NCBI GenBank assembly: GCA_032358165.1
Contig: JAALGY010000052.1
Span: 2,542,001-2,606,000 of the forward strand
Origin: Diplosphaera chodatii
Taxonomy: Eukaryota > Chlorophyta > Trebouxiophyceae > Prasiolales > Stichococcaceae
Direction: 5' to 3'
Length of the DNA: 64,000 bases
Numbering within the stretch: position 1 is the stretch's first letter; the number at the start of each line of letters is the position of its first letter. The position numbers and the translations under genes were made by a program. Below, piece after piece: positions 1-12,000 of this stretch. The notes under the pieces were generated by a model. The model did not search any database and had not been told where the DNA came from. It saw nothing but the letters and a program-made list of their open reading frames with translations.

Positions 1-1930
1 GTCGAGTTTGCCGACTTCGACCACGCGCTGGCGGTGCTGGCGGATGCTGTCGCACGCGGCGAGGCGGGGCTGCTGAACGAGGACGAGCTGGACCGCCTGG
101 CGCTGGAGATCCCCGACATGCGCACGCGCCTGGGCATCCGGGACGACACGGTGTTTGCGGGCGGCGGCCTGAGCTGGGTGAAGGTTCAGCTGCAGTTCCA
201 GGAGTCCGTGGCCAAGGTGGGCGAGGCAGCCAAGTTCTTCAGCCGCGGCATCAAGCTGCTGGTCAGCGACGTCGGCAACTCCAGCCGCCTGTTCATGAAG
301 GCCGCCTTTGGTGCGCCGGTGCCATCTGTACCAGACTGTGTGGTTGTGAAACAGCCTGCGAGTTCGGCTGAGCCCGAAACGTGCCAGCAGCTGCTTGCCT
401 GAGGCACATTGCAGGCCTGTGGGCCAGCTGGGCAGTCAGTCACATCGGCATCATCTGAAGGCTGACGTTAGGATGAGAAGTCCATCGCTGCCAGAGCATG
501 ACACTGCCATGGTATTGTCTGCTGCCAGATCGCCTTCAGGATTGCTCAGGCCCCAGCATCGTTGCTGTATAAGACAATTTCTGAGATCCGTTTCAGGCGG
601 GACCCTCAAGCCGCGGGAGGTGCGTGGCATCCGGCAGACGGCGAAGGACGTGACGGTGTTCATCCCCTTTGCCGTCATCCTGATCGCGCCGATCACGCCC
701 GTGGGCCACGTCCTGGTGTTCGGCTTCCTGCAGCGCTACTTCCCGGGCTTCTTCCCCAGCCAGTTCACCTCGCGGCGCCAGGCGCAGATGATCAAGTGCG
801 TATTTGACCCTCCAGCGGATGCTTGCACGCTGCCATGACCAACCGCCGCGGGTTTGCAAGCATAGAGGCCGCAGACCGTGAAGCAACACCCAGTCATGCT
901 GTGGCATGCTGGACCACCTTCTGTTCGGCATCTGGCCTGCAAACTCATCGATGCGTTTGCGGGTTCGCGGCGGAGCCAGTGCCGGAGCTTGTGCTGACGA
1001 TGGCGATGCTGACGCCGTGAACCCAAACCCCGTCCACCGCAGGCGGCAGGAGCTGCAGCGGCAGCTGGCGATGGCGCAGGAGGCGGCGCAGGAGGAGGTG
1101 GATGAGGCGGAGTTCGCCGCCGCCTCCGCCGCCGTCAGCCGCCTGACCGAGGTCTTCAGCCCCTCCCGCGTGCTGCAGCCCAGCCTGGCGGGGCAGGTGC
1201 GCGGTGATGCATGGCCCTGCCGTGCTGTCTGCTCCTCATGCCGTGTCAGAGCCCTGGGGCGCAATACGGCCCTGCCCTGACATATGTCCGCCTGACCGGC
1301 TGTGAGGTGGCGCCCAGCAGAGCAGCCGGCGCCCACCGCTGCCATGCGCCCGTGCGCTTGTGACATTGGCAGATGTGCCGCGCATCTTTGACGTGCACAT
1401 GAGGCTGGCCCTGGTGCTACTCGAAGGCATTTGCACTGCAGCCGCAGCCCAGCAATGGATCCGGCGGCGGCAGCGGCGGCGGCGGCGGCGGCGGCAGCAG
1501 CGGCAAGTGGCAGGCTGCGGCTGCTGCAGACGACGCCGAGGCGGCGGGGCCCGCGGCAAAGCGCCTGCGGGACCTGGAGGCCCGGGTGCGCTGAGTGTCC
1601 CATTCAATCAGCTGGTGTTTTGACAGGTCGCAGCTGGCCAGCAGCAGTGTCCGGGCAATGCTGCACGGGCGGTGGTCGCATGTCCGCCAACGTGCACTGG
1701 TGCACCCAAGCTGCAGCACAGCCTGCTTGCCATGGTCAGACAGCGCTCCAGCTGGTGACATGTCCCTGCAGCTGCAGCTGGAATGACGTTGCTGACACAG
1801 TGTATGTATCACAACTTCGGCTGGCTGCCTGCAGATGGCCAAGGCAGAGGCGGAGGATTTCGGCAGCGAGGACAGCAGCGCGGAGGAGGAGGACTCTAAC
1901 GCGCACGCAGCCGAGAAACCCGCGCGGTGA
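1..1930 (+). CDS. LETM1-like protein, 3' part (5' end outside window)
   Basis: Organellar inner-membrane protein of the LETM1 family, whose members act in mitochondrial (or plastid) K+/H+ or Ca2+ homeostasis. Five exons join in phase: 1-310, 597-795, 1043-1196, 1442-1585 and 1835-1930. The first ends in [20 protein letters not shown]. The second carries the diagnostic LETM1 block [18 protein letters not shown], a hydrophobic segment [20 protein letters not shown], and [16 protein letters not shown]. The third is a helical, Ala/Glu-rich segment beginning [18 protein letters not shown]. The fourth is an odd Gly/Ser linker made of a GGC-rich run, ending RLRDLEAR. The last is a short acidic tail ([17 protein letters not shown]) and a TGA stop. 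Family assignment is solid. Whether it goes to mitochondrion or plastid cannot be told because the N-terminus is missing. Exon 4 is supported by phase only. Confidence 0.85.
1463..1505 (+). repeat. GGC-rich trinucleotide run coding for Gly/Ser linker
   Basis: A run of GGC with scattered AGC codons inside exon 4 of the LETM1-like gene. In the phase-consistent frame it gives a Gly/Ser linker. In the other two frames it gives poly-Ala and poly-Arg, which produces spurious open frames on both strands here. Confidence 0.7.
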
Positions 1931-2526
1931 TGCGCCCAGGGGCGACGCTGCAAGCCGCAGGTCTGGTGGTGCCTGGCTGCTGGATGCTGCGTCACAAACA
2001 GCCCCTGTGGCGGCGGCGGTGTGTATGAAACCCTACAAACTAAACAGCTCAGGCAGCGATGCAGTGCATGCAGCATGTGACCTGGCGGCAAGTTGAGTGA
2101 TGGTGTGACTGGCAGGCAGTGCATGCCCCAGGCAGGGATCGGGGAATTTGGCAGGAATGGAACACACATACGGTTGCACATCTGGCGGTCAGCTGCATAT
2201 TACGCCTGAACTAATGCCGGCTGTTAGCATCTTAAGTAAACCTCCTGATCAGCCTGCAGAAAGTTTGAAGCGCGCAACTGATGAGTCAAGCTGCCCACAT
2301 ATACAATGGTGATCACAATACCCAAAGCTTCGCGGGCGACTTCAACAATTCCAAGCTGCAGCTGTGCATCCACGGGGCAAAACACAGAGTTCGATTGCTC
2401 GCTACCAAGTAATGAACAGTAATGCTTCGAGACCCCACAACCATCCCCCACCCGCGGTGCCAAGCAGCTGCCTGCTGAGCAACGTGCAACAGAATCGTCC
2501 GTGCTGCGCATTGCAACCACTGTACA
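1931..2526. other. intergenic, convergent 3' ends
   Basis: About 600 bases between the stop of the LETM1-like gene and the stop of the BOR1-like gene. It must hold both 3' UTRs and polyadenylation sites. I see no conserved coding or RNA gene in it. Confidence 0.6.
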
Positions 2527-5500
2527 TCACTCGGGTTGCTGGGGCATTGCTGCTGTGGCTGTGGGCGGCCGCTGGTCTGACGAGCCATTGCCGGAGACAC
2601 CCTGCTGAGCAACATGTCCGCCGCCGCCGCCACCTTCGCCGCTGCCGCTGCCGGGCGTGGCTGCCAAGCGCCGCCGGCTGCCGCCGCCGCCGCCGCCCCC
2701 GCGGTCCAGCAGCTCCGCCACCCCGCCTTTCGGGGCGCCCTCTGGGGACTCCCCCTTCATCGAAGGGGGCTCCCCCTTGAAGGACGACCGGCGGCGCGCC
2801 TCGACGCTGGCGCGGTCCAGCGGCCGCCGGATGCGGCGGCCGTCCCAGTCCTCCGGCCCCAGCTCGCGCGACACCGCCCGCTGCGCCGCGCCGCCGGCCC
2901 CACCCTGCAGCAGGGCAGCAGAGGGTCGGCCTGCTGCATGGTGTCGCGCTGGAAGCGATGCGTCGCCATCGAACGGCATCAAATGGTGCTGCTGCGAGAG
3001 GATCGCTGCCAGCTGCACTGCGGGCATCGGCGCATTGCTGCCAGCGGCGCAGGCAGACCCCGCCGCTGCAGCGCGGCTTCCCAAGGTCAACTCGCACCCA
3101 TGCCAGAAGCTCCAACTCTGCTAAGCAGCAGCAGTGCCACGGCAGGGGGCCTGATCAGCACCTCGGGGGGCGGCTCCCACCCGGACTCCCGCGCCTCCCG
3201 GTGCGCCTCCTCCGGGCTGACCGCCGGCGCCTGCAGCAGATCGCACAGTCGTCAAAGCGCTGATAACTACAGCTCATGACGGTCACTTTCGTTCCGGGAC
3301 ATGCAATGGCGCCTGTGCCACATGATGTCACAGTCATGCACGGGCGACCCCGCAGTGGGGCATCACGTGCAAGGGCTTATGACCTGCGTTGCGTCTCCTA
3401 AGATTTACCTCCTCATACGGCGCGGCGTCTAATTCTCGCAGGTGCTCGCGCTTGAAGAAGCGCGGCATGATGTACTGCCGGATCGGCACCAGCGCCATGA
3501 TGAACACTGGGAAGATGACCCCCACGATCTGCGAGGAAGTGTCCAAAGGCAAGTCTGCAGCAGTGACGCAGGCAGTATCTTCAACAGACCACAGCTTGTG
3601 TGTAGGTGGGTGCCCTGCCATCGCAGCTGCCATGGTCTCCAGCGCTGTGTGGGCATGGCACCTGGACGCAACAGCAGGTAGGACTAGCTTGGGACACTGC
3701 TGTCGCGAGACGCGGGGATTGCAGCGCACCCCAGCCTTGGTGATGCCGTACACAGCGCCCAGGCCCACCAGCTGCAGGAGCGTGAAGGCGAAGATGGTGC
3801 GGAACGGCACCGTCTCAATGTACGGCGCGTGACCGTGCTCGAGCAACCTGGAAGCAGGAAGCAGCATGACATTTGTGACAGACGAAAGCAAGGCCTGCAA
3901 AGAGGCAGGCAGCCTACAAGCAGCCCAGCAAAGGTGGAGTTGACGACTTGTTCTGAGTGTCAACTCCCAAATGTAGCATACCAGCTGGCAGCAGGCACGG
4001 CAGGCAGGATGACAGCGCATCACTGCAGCGTCGCGAGCGGTGCTGGTCGCAATGGGCAACATTCTCATACTCAATAGGTCCCTTTTCAACTGAGTAGGCA
4101 GCTGCAGCACCCCTGACTCAGGGGCGCCACTCACGCGTAGCGCTTGCGCGGGTCGGTGAAGATCAGCAGCAGGCGGTCCCAGAACTGGGAGCCCGGCAGC
4201 GAGTCGGCCGCCATGTAGGCGAAGTAGCCCCACAGCACCGCGCTCGGGATGAGCTTGATGCCGGGGGTGATGCCTGCACGCCAGGCACACCACGGGGTCG
4301 GAGAGTGGGCATGCAAGCCGTGTGTATGATGGGCGAACAGGCAAGCCGTGTGTGCAATGTGAAGGTGAATCGTAGGCACGACTTTGGGAGAGCGCTCCAG
4401 CTTTCCTGCTGCTAAAGACCGCCCAGCCCGCGCAGGCACCACGACCACGCAACGCACTCGACTGTCAACGCAGCAGCCCAGATGCATGCAGAAGGGATTT
4501 GCAATGTGGATGGTGCACTGCTTGCCGACAGATGTCGCAGTTGCAGCGGAAACTGCTGCATGTGCATGTCAGCACTTGTGCTGCGTTCACCATCCTCCCT
4601 CAAATTCTGAAAAGATAGTTTTCGCAAATCTGTTTGACACCCGATTACCTGGTCTGTTCTTGATTTCAAACCTGCGATAGATGTGTGTGCAATTGTCCAT
4701 TTTACGTTTTCACCAGAGGCGCGCACCCAGGCACGCGCCGCACAGCAGGCTCTGCAGCAGCCCGCTTAGCCGCTGCTCCTTCACCTCCACCGGCAGCATC
4801 GCCGCGTCCAGCTCCCGCTCGGCGTCGAAGTCCCCGGCGCCGCGCGGGGCCTCCACCGGCACGTCGCCCGGCCCCGCGCTGCTGCTGGAGGCGCCGCCTG
4901 CGGCGCGCAGGAGGCTGCAGCGCCTGACGGCGGGGCGCCTGTGCGACCATGCTGCGCGCATGCCGCGGCACAGCGCCCAGCTGCCCTCGCACGCCCCACG
5001 GCACCTGGCCGCTCGCTGGGGCACTTGCGGCGGACGGGACCGGCCTGAACTGCCAGCCCACGCGGCACTCGAGCAGCCACATGGCATGGGTTGCTACGGC
5101 TGCGTCCGCCACCCCGCCACCCCGCCAGTGACACTGCCGCAGGTGCGCACCTGCGTCGCCGTTCTCCATGCGAGTGCCGCGGGTGTTTTCGGGGAGCGCC
5201 TCCAGCGCGCCCGCTGCCAGCGAGTTCAGCTCCCGGCCCCGCTCGATCATGGCGTCGAACACCGCGCCGCGGCTCTGCCCCTCGTGCTCGTCAGCAGCTG
5301 CGCAGCCAGATACGGAAGATTCCACCAGCAGCCGGCTTTGGGCTTTGAGCTTTGAGCTTTAGCGTGATCTCGTCAGACAAGCTGCAAGCTGAATGTGTCA
5401 GCGGCCTTGCCCAGTCACACACACGGTGAGAGGAGGTGTGGCCGTGGCTCACTCTTCTTGAGCGCGCTGCGCACGATCTGCTGCTTCAGGGTGGCCAGGC

Positions 5501-8238
5501 TGCGCGTGTGCATGGGCGCCTGCAGCAGGAAAAGTCGCAAAGCAGTGATGTTTGCACTAACAGGCCGGCAGGCATGCAGCAAGTTGTCATGGTGCAGTGG
5601 AGCTCGGAGAGTCACAGAGCACGTTGCCTCCATGGTAGCTGTGCTGCGAAACTGCTTCGATTGGGATGCCATCGTACGACTGGACCTCTGGCCGAGTCGG
5701 CCTCACCTGCGGCAGCACCCCATTGATGGGCGGCAGCCCAATCAACCCGAAGGCTGCCGTGATAATGCCCAGCAGTGCAAAGTCGTAGTTGTACGCTGAA
5801 GGTTTCTTCAGATTGAACTCCTCTGTCTGCAGATTGGAACGGGACTGGTGTCAAACATTCGCAATGTGATTCGAAACGTGAGTTGCTGCATGCATGCTGT
5901 GCTCATACCCTGCATTCGCTGCCTGCTGTTCCAAAGCTTAGGATGAGCGGCCTCAAGGCACAGGCTAGACCAACGGCAAGCCCGTTGCCTGAAGATGCCT
6001 GCCACAGAAACACAGGTGCGGGGCCTGGCACTGTGCCTCCAGGAGTGGTCTCACTCGTCAACCCTCGCCTACCTGCGCAAGCTGCGAGGAGACGCTGTGG
6101 TCGAAGTAGAACAGGACGGTGATGATGAGCGCCGGCACCAGCGCCCCCGCAATATACGCCCCCGGCACCCTGCCCATGTCCTGCCGGGGGCAACGCAATG
6201 CTGCCTGAGAACTGCTGCACAACCTGCACGCTCCCTCCCGCACTCGTTGTGTCCAGCCAAGCCGTCAATGCGCCAACACGAAGCGTGGATGACGGTCTGA
6301 CAGCCAGACGTGTGCATGACATCAGCAGTCGGGTGGTCGTCTGGAAGGTTTCACCCCGGCGACCGTCCAGGTGGTCTTGACGTCCCAGGTGTTGGGCATC
6401 TGCACGCGGCGGGGCAGGCCGCCGGGCGAGGGTTTGGCAATCGCATAAGCCAAGCCGCTCCACGCCACCACCATCAGCGGCACCCCGTAGTCCGCCAAGA
6501 ACGACCGAACCCAGCCCCTGCCAAATCGCCACGCCCGCGCCTGGGTGTGGAATCAACGTCGACTTGGAGACTTGTGTCACATGCACTAAGCAGCTCTGGG
6601 CGGCTCCATCCTCGTAACCCACTGATGCACCAGCTGCTGACGGCAGCCCATGTGCCTTCAGTGACCGAGCCCAAGCCCGACTGCCGCGAAATGCTCTGCC
6701 ATTGACGCAGCGGCAGGGCACTCCGCTGCGCAGGGCTTGAGGCGCGCCTCACAGTCGCTCACCTGGCGGGTCAGCAGGGCGGTGAGCACCAGCCCGAAGG
6801 CCAGGAAGAGCGACCACACGCCGTTGACGAGGCACCACTCCGGCAGCCGCGCCTGCCCCGTAGGGGCGCCCTCCCCCGTCGGCTGCCGAAACTCCGACGC
6901 CGTGCCCGAGATCGCCTCTTGCAGGAACAGCACCTGCAGCGGGGGGCCAGCGCGGACTCCATGGCTGCAGGCCCCTTGTATCAGTGCAATGCTTATTGGT
7001 GTGCATTGGCAGGGCTGATCCTGATCACCATCCTGATGAAACCGCCGACCACTTCAACCTGACGGAATGCCGACACCGCAGCAGCCTCGGGCGGGCCGCA
7101 CCGCGATCAGGGCGCCGAACAGCTCCCCCGCGAACCGCGTGAACAGGTGGATGTAGCGGCAGGCGCCGACGGCCGTCAGCGCCAGGATCATGGCCGCCGC
7201 CCACACGCACACCCATGCCGCCCATGCCAGAAACAGCTGCGGGCCTGCACCGTGTGCGACGACAACTGTACCAAATGCTGTATGCTGTAGATGCTGATGT
7301 CAGGGTTGGGTGTGAAAGTGCTCGTCCGATGAAGTGCCAACCATCTGTACGCAGAGTGGCCATGGGCAGTCAGAGTGCAGGTGTGCAACAGCTGCCATGC
7401 AGGCGCCTTGCATGCTCGCCTAGGTCCGGCTTATCCCTCGCAAAGTTGTACATGTAGCCGTAGATCAGCACGATGGGCTCCGCGACGCCTACAATCAGCA
7501 GCGGCTGCCCGCCAACCACCGCCTGCCACCGAAAAGGGTTGGCAGCGCTCGGTCAGATACTGATCCGACTCCAGGGCTGGTGCCTCATCAAAGGTGACAG
7601 TCTGCGAGCTGTGCATCATACCCAGCTGCAGACTGAGACTGTCACTCCGCTGGTGCCAAGGCGCTTGCCTGCAGGACGCCTGCCAGTGCTGTCGCAGTGA
7701 GGGTGTGCACCGCCGAAAGAATCCCATCTGCAGCCCACAGCACACCCCATCAGCGGCGGCGAACAGAGCGCACTCAGCAGCAGCATGCGTGACAGTCACA
7801 GTGCGCACCCGTCTCGATGACGAGCTGCTCCCCGAATGCCAGCGCCGGGATGGCGCTGCAAAAGAATATGTACACGGCCGGCGCCAGGATCCTGTAATGT
7901 GCCCACACGCTAGGCTGTGAGCACGCAATGCGTGTCATAGAGTTTGCTGATCCTTTCAATTTGCTGACAAACTGCCTGCCACATGCGCGTGCAGTCTTCT
8001 TGGCAAGCAGCGCTCCGACGTGCAGCCTTCGCCGCAACATGCCCAGATGCAGCTCAGCGCCGATCGGTGCATGACCTGCGCTTCGCAACCCCCACCTGTA
8101 TCCCGAGTTCCAGCCCTCCACCCAGTCGTGCTTGTACCACGGCAGCCGGCCCCTCACATCCTCCGGCACCCCCGACTTCAGCTTGTACCACCGCGGCCCA
8201 CGCCGCTTGCGAGCGGCACCGGCTGGCTGTTGACACAT
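2527..8238 (-). CDS. BOR1-type borate/anion transporter (SLC4-like)
   Basis: Boron (borate) efflux transporter of the plant BOR1 / SLC4 anion-exchanger family, acting in the plasma membrane. Seventeen phase-checked exons encode about 774 residues (plant BOR1 is about 700): 8238-8096, 7891-7809, 7727-7669, 7522-7420, 7244-7102, 6933-6763, 6540-6355, 6180-6073, 5826-5707, 5519-5453, 5297-5151, 4897-4727, 4273-4135, 3847-3730, 3528-3409, 3230-3162, 2904-2527. Family blocks run in order: [148 protein letters not shown], and [20 protein letters not shown] followed by LDAAPYEE. The last two exons form a hydrophilic Gly/Arg/Ser-rich cytosolic tail. Two introns, with donors at 7668 and 7419, start with GC and are required to keep conserved blocks joined. 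Start is the first in-frame Met before the conserved N-terminal block. Substrate could be borate or bicarbonate. Confidence 0.93.
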
Positions 8239-9018
8239 GCTGTCGCTAGATCACGGCAACACAGGCAAAGTTCAGCAACAACTGCCTGCTGATCGCTTCC
8301 TGCGTCCGCGTATCCTGTGCTGCACTGAGCTTTGCACGCTGCCCTTGGCCATGCTACAGCAGTATCACCATAACTGGATTGCACACAGATGCTGGCGCCA
8401 AGGTGCAGCGCGCGGACAATGTGAAAATTGGGAAGGGACTGCAAATCAGAGCAGCAATCGACTATTGTCAAAGGCCTATCATATGCAGGCTCATTTTTGC
8501 ACCTCACCCGACGTCACTTTTGCTTTAGTCATGCTTGGTCATGAAGGGAACTGAAATGCCCAGGCCCAGTGAAAGGCCTCCTGTCAAAAGCCCGTCCGGA
8601 GACTATGCAGGATGCATGGGAAGAAAACAAAGCTTCTTTCAGTCCTTCCTTGCACCTGCAACATGTGCATCAAGAACACGGTCAGCGGCAGTGACGTTCT
8701 TGTATCATGCTGCTTGCAAGCGTTGCATCGCGTCGACCTGACGATCTGCAGCAGCTGCACAGCTTTAGATTGGCATCCAAATCAGCGCACTGCCGCATGC
8801 TTGTGCAGAGATGCAAGATGTCTGTGGCGATCATCACACGTTCTTGCCGTCACGATCGACAACATACAGTCTCCGAGACATCTGGCTTCACGTGCGTACA
8901 CGGCAGCAAGGTGCTGCCATGCTGCAGCATGGCTATGCATGTCACATGACGCTCAGACACCGTTGAAGCAACCCTTGCAACGCACTCAGCGGCAGCGCCT
9001 GCGCGCCAGCGGCCAGTC
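8239..9018. promoter_or_regulatory. divergent intergenic region BOR1-like / TAF1
   Basis: 780 bases between the start codons of two head-to-head genes, so it must contain both promoters and 5' UTRs. No convincing TATA box or gene is visible. Short open frames here show no family similarity. Its role as a shared promoter is inferred from the layout only. Confidence 0.5.
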
Positions 9019-12000
9019 ATGAGCGACGCTGAGCGCAGCAGCGGGGACAGTGAAAGCGATGGCAGCGGCGGCGGCGGTCGGCCGCGACCCATGGTCGGCT
9101 TCCTGTTCGGCAACGTGGACAGCAAGATGCAGCTGCAGGACGATTACATCGATGAGGTGAGTCGTTGATTCAGCTCTGATCTGCTGCAAGGCGTGGGGAT
9201 CTTTGAGGGCTGACCTAGACACGCTCATGACATCGCACGAGCCGGTGCATGGCGGCATGGCATCGAAATCTGCTCTGATCCGGTTGTAGGATGCACGGGA
9301 GAGCCTTGGAGCGCTGGGTAGCGAGCGACTTGGCGGTGACAAGGGCGGCTTGTCCCTCGAGGTGTGGGGCCGCTGCAGCCAAGTGTGCATGTGGACCTGT
9401 GATCATGGTCTTACAAGGGTGCAGCAGGCTGTGCAGCAGCCGCCACGTGCGATGCAATTAGACAAGCCTGTGCAGGAGCAATGTGGAGCGACGAGTCGCA
9501 GTGTTTGGGGGCGTCAGCTTGGAGGCACAGCTGCTTGCGCTGCATGCCCTCTGTCAACCAAGGCTGGGGCTGCTGTGCTACAGGGCCTGGACCGGGGTGA
9601 GGGCGGCGGCGGCGCTGCGGGGGCGGGCGCCGCCGCTGCTGGGCCGGCCGCCGGCGCCGCGGCAGCCGCCGCGGACTACAGCGGCGAGACGGAGCTCATT
9701 GAGGACGCCTCGGAGCCTGCGCCCGCGCCCGCGCCCGCGCCTGCGCCGAAGCCGGCGCTGGACTCCGCAGCCATCCTCGCGTGCGTGCACAGCTCAGTCA
9801 CGTCTTTGCACTGGGCAGTGCTGCACTGCGCACTGCTGCCCACAGCACGGCGCCTGTGCGGTCCACGAAGGCAGAAAGGGCTTCCTTTGCAGCGACGCAC
9901 TCGCCTTGGGCCAGTCACCTTAAGACCAGAAGTCCCTGAACGGCATCATCATCCTCTTAGCTGGTTGCACACAGCATTGTCAGCATTGGCATGCTGCTGC
10001 AGGCGGCTGCAGGCGGCGGCGGCCGGCGGCGCCGCTGAGGAGGACGACTACGACGCCGAGGAGGACGACGACCTGGACGTGCTCCCCGCTGCCGCCCCAC
10101 CAGCTGCTGCCGCCGGCGCCGCCGCAGCGGCGCCGCCTGCGGCCGCCGCAGGGCCGCCCCAGCCGGTGACAGCGGGGCCGGTTGTGCTGCCGCCGCCGCA
10201 CGCGCAGGCGGTGGCGGTGCCGCCCTCGGCCCCCGGGCAGCCGCTCGCCCTGCAGCAGCCCGCCCTGCAGCAGGCGGCAGCGGCGCAGCAGGCACCACAG
10301 CAGGCGGCGGCGGCGGCGGTGGCGGCGGCGGCGGCCACGGCTCCCCGGCAGCCGGCAGTAAGCGCCGCTGAGCTGGAGCGGCGTCAGCGCGCCGCGGCAG
10401 AAGCAGGTGCACCCAGAACCCTTGTTGCCTGCAACACCGTGTCCTGCTGCTCTCGTGCAGCCTGGGCCCGTGGTGCAGAGTCAAGCTGTCCGTCATTCCG
10501 CGTCACATTCGAACGGAGCAGCGTGCCACGGCCGGAAGCAGCAGGACGCGGCTGCATAGGCCGTGCAGCGGTGGCACCAGGGCAATGTTTGCATGTGCAC
10601 ATGCGCTGCATGCACAGCAGCATGCCTGTGCGCTCGCAGCGGGCGTGGCGCTGCCGCTACTGGGGCGCGACGCCGGCGGCCCCATCCTGCGCTTCTCGGA
10701 GCTGTTCCCCACGGACGCGGCGGCTGCCGGGCCAGCCCGCCGCCGCCGCGTGCGCTTCGCGCCCCCAGGTGCCTTCAGTGTGGGCTCGACTCGAACACAT
10801 CCGCGCTGGTGGATCTCGACTTGGGTGCCCAGATGCGTGCTGTTGGCCCGAGGGCTCATCTTGTTCCAAAACCGCATTGCCACAATGCTTCGCAGGCTTC
10901 AACCTCACTCTTCTCTCGTGTTGGCAGAGCCGCCTGCCTCAACTACTTTGATGGACGCTGCTGGCGATGAGGCGGCGCTTGCGGATCCCGACACCTCGGC
11001 GTTTGGCGCCGACAGCTCATCGGAGGAGGAGGAGGACGAAGCGAGGGAAGCGGCCGAGCTGACACGCACACAGCAGCGGCGGCAGCCCCCGGCAGCGGCT
11101 GCCGATGGCCGCATGCAGCCACAGCCAGCTGCTGATGCTTCTGAGCAACCTGCAAGGTACCAACAGCATGCAGGCCTGCCCTCGGCTTTCTGCATGCAAC
11201 GCATGCAGCAGGTATTATCTTGGCAGTGCTCCCCCGGGAGTGCGCCACCGGCCTCCAGCACGTCCTTCGGTCACACCCTGCAATCACTGCGGGCTATCGT
11301 GGGGTGCAGGAGGCAGGCGGCTTCTCGGGACGGGCCGCTGGATGCTGCCGAGGCGGCGCCGGCCAGGCAGCCTGACGGCAACCTGCTGTCTGACGATGAT
11401 GACTCTGCTCTGTCAGACACCTTCTTCGAGGTGTGTCAGTGTGGGCTCCTGTGTACTTGCGCGATGTGCACCTGCAGCAGGGCGTTCTTTTGCCTTCTGA
11501 GCATCATGCAGGGTCCTAAATCTGCGTCTGCTGATGCTGGCAAGATCGTTGCCAAATTCCACCCAACATCACATGCGCTTGCCATTGCCGTCACAGGGTG
11601 CACACACTGCAGAGTGGGAGCAGGACATCACATGGGGCTCGGACGGCGAGCAGGCCGCAGCCGCTCCCGCAGAGGCTGAAGCAGAATCTGAAGGCATGGA
11701 AGTCATAATGGATCTCACGGATGCAGCCGCTGCTGGCGGCGCGTCAGAAAGCCGGATGCCGGCAGCAGCAGCGGCAGATGCAGCGCCGAAGCGCTGGCGC
11801 CTGCCGGTGCCTGCGGCGCTGGAGGCCTTCGGCAGCGGCGCGGCAGCGGGAGGCGGCGGCCACGCCGCCAGCAGCATGCACGCGCAGATGCTGCGCCTGG
11901 AGCAGACCGCACCTCCCGCCGGGGCAGCGGCTGCGGACGGCGCAGCAGCGGCCGGCGCAGATCAGGGCGCCTGCGATGCACTGCCAGGGACGGAACCCGG

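Noticed and set aside
593..1603. long open frame on the minus strand (336 codons)
   Set aside because: Shadow of the GC-rich LETM1-like exons and GGC run; translation is low complexity with no family blocks, while the plus strand carries LETM1 motifs.
9350..10951. 533-codon open frame on the plus strand
   Set aside because: Reads through several TAF1 introns; conserved TAF1 blocks change frame inside it, so it is not the real product.
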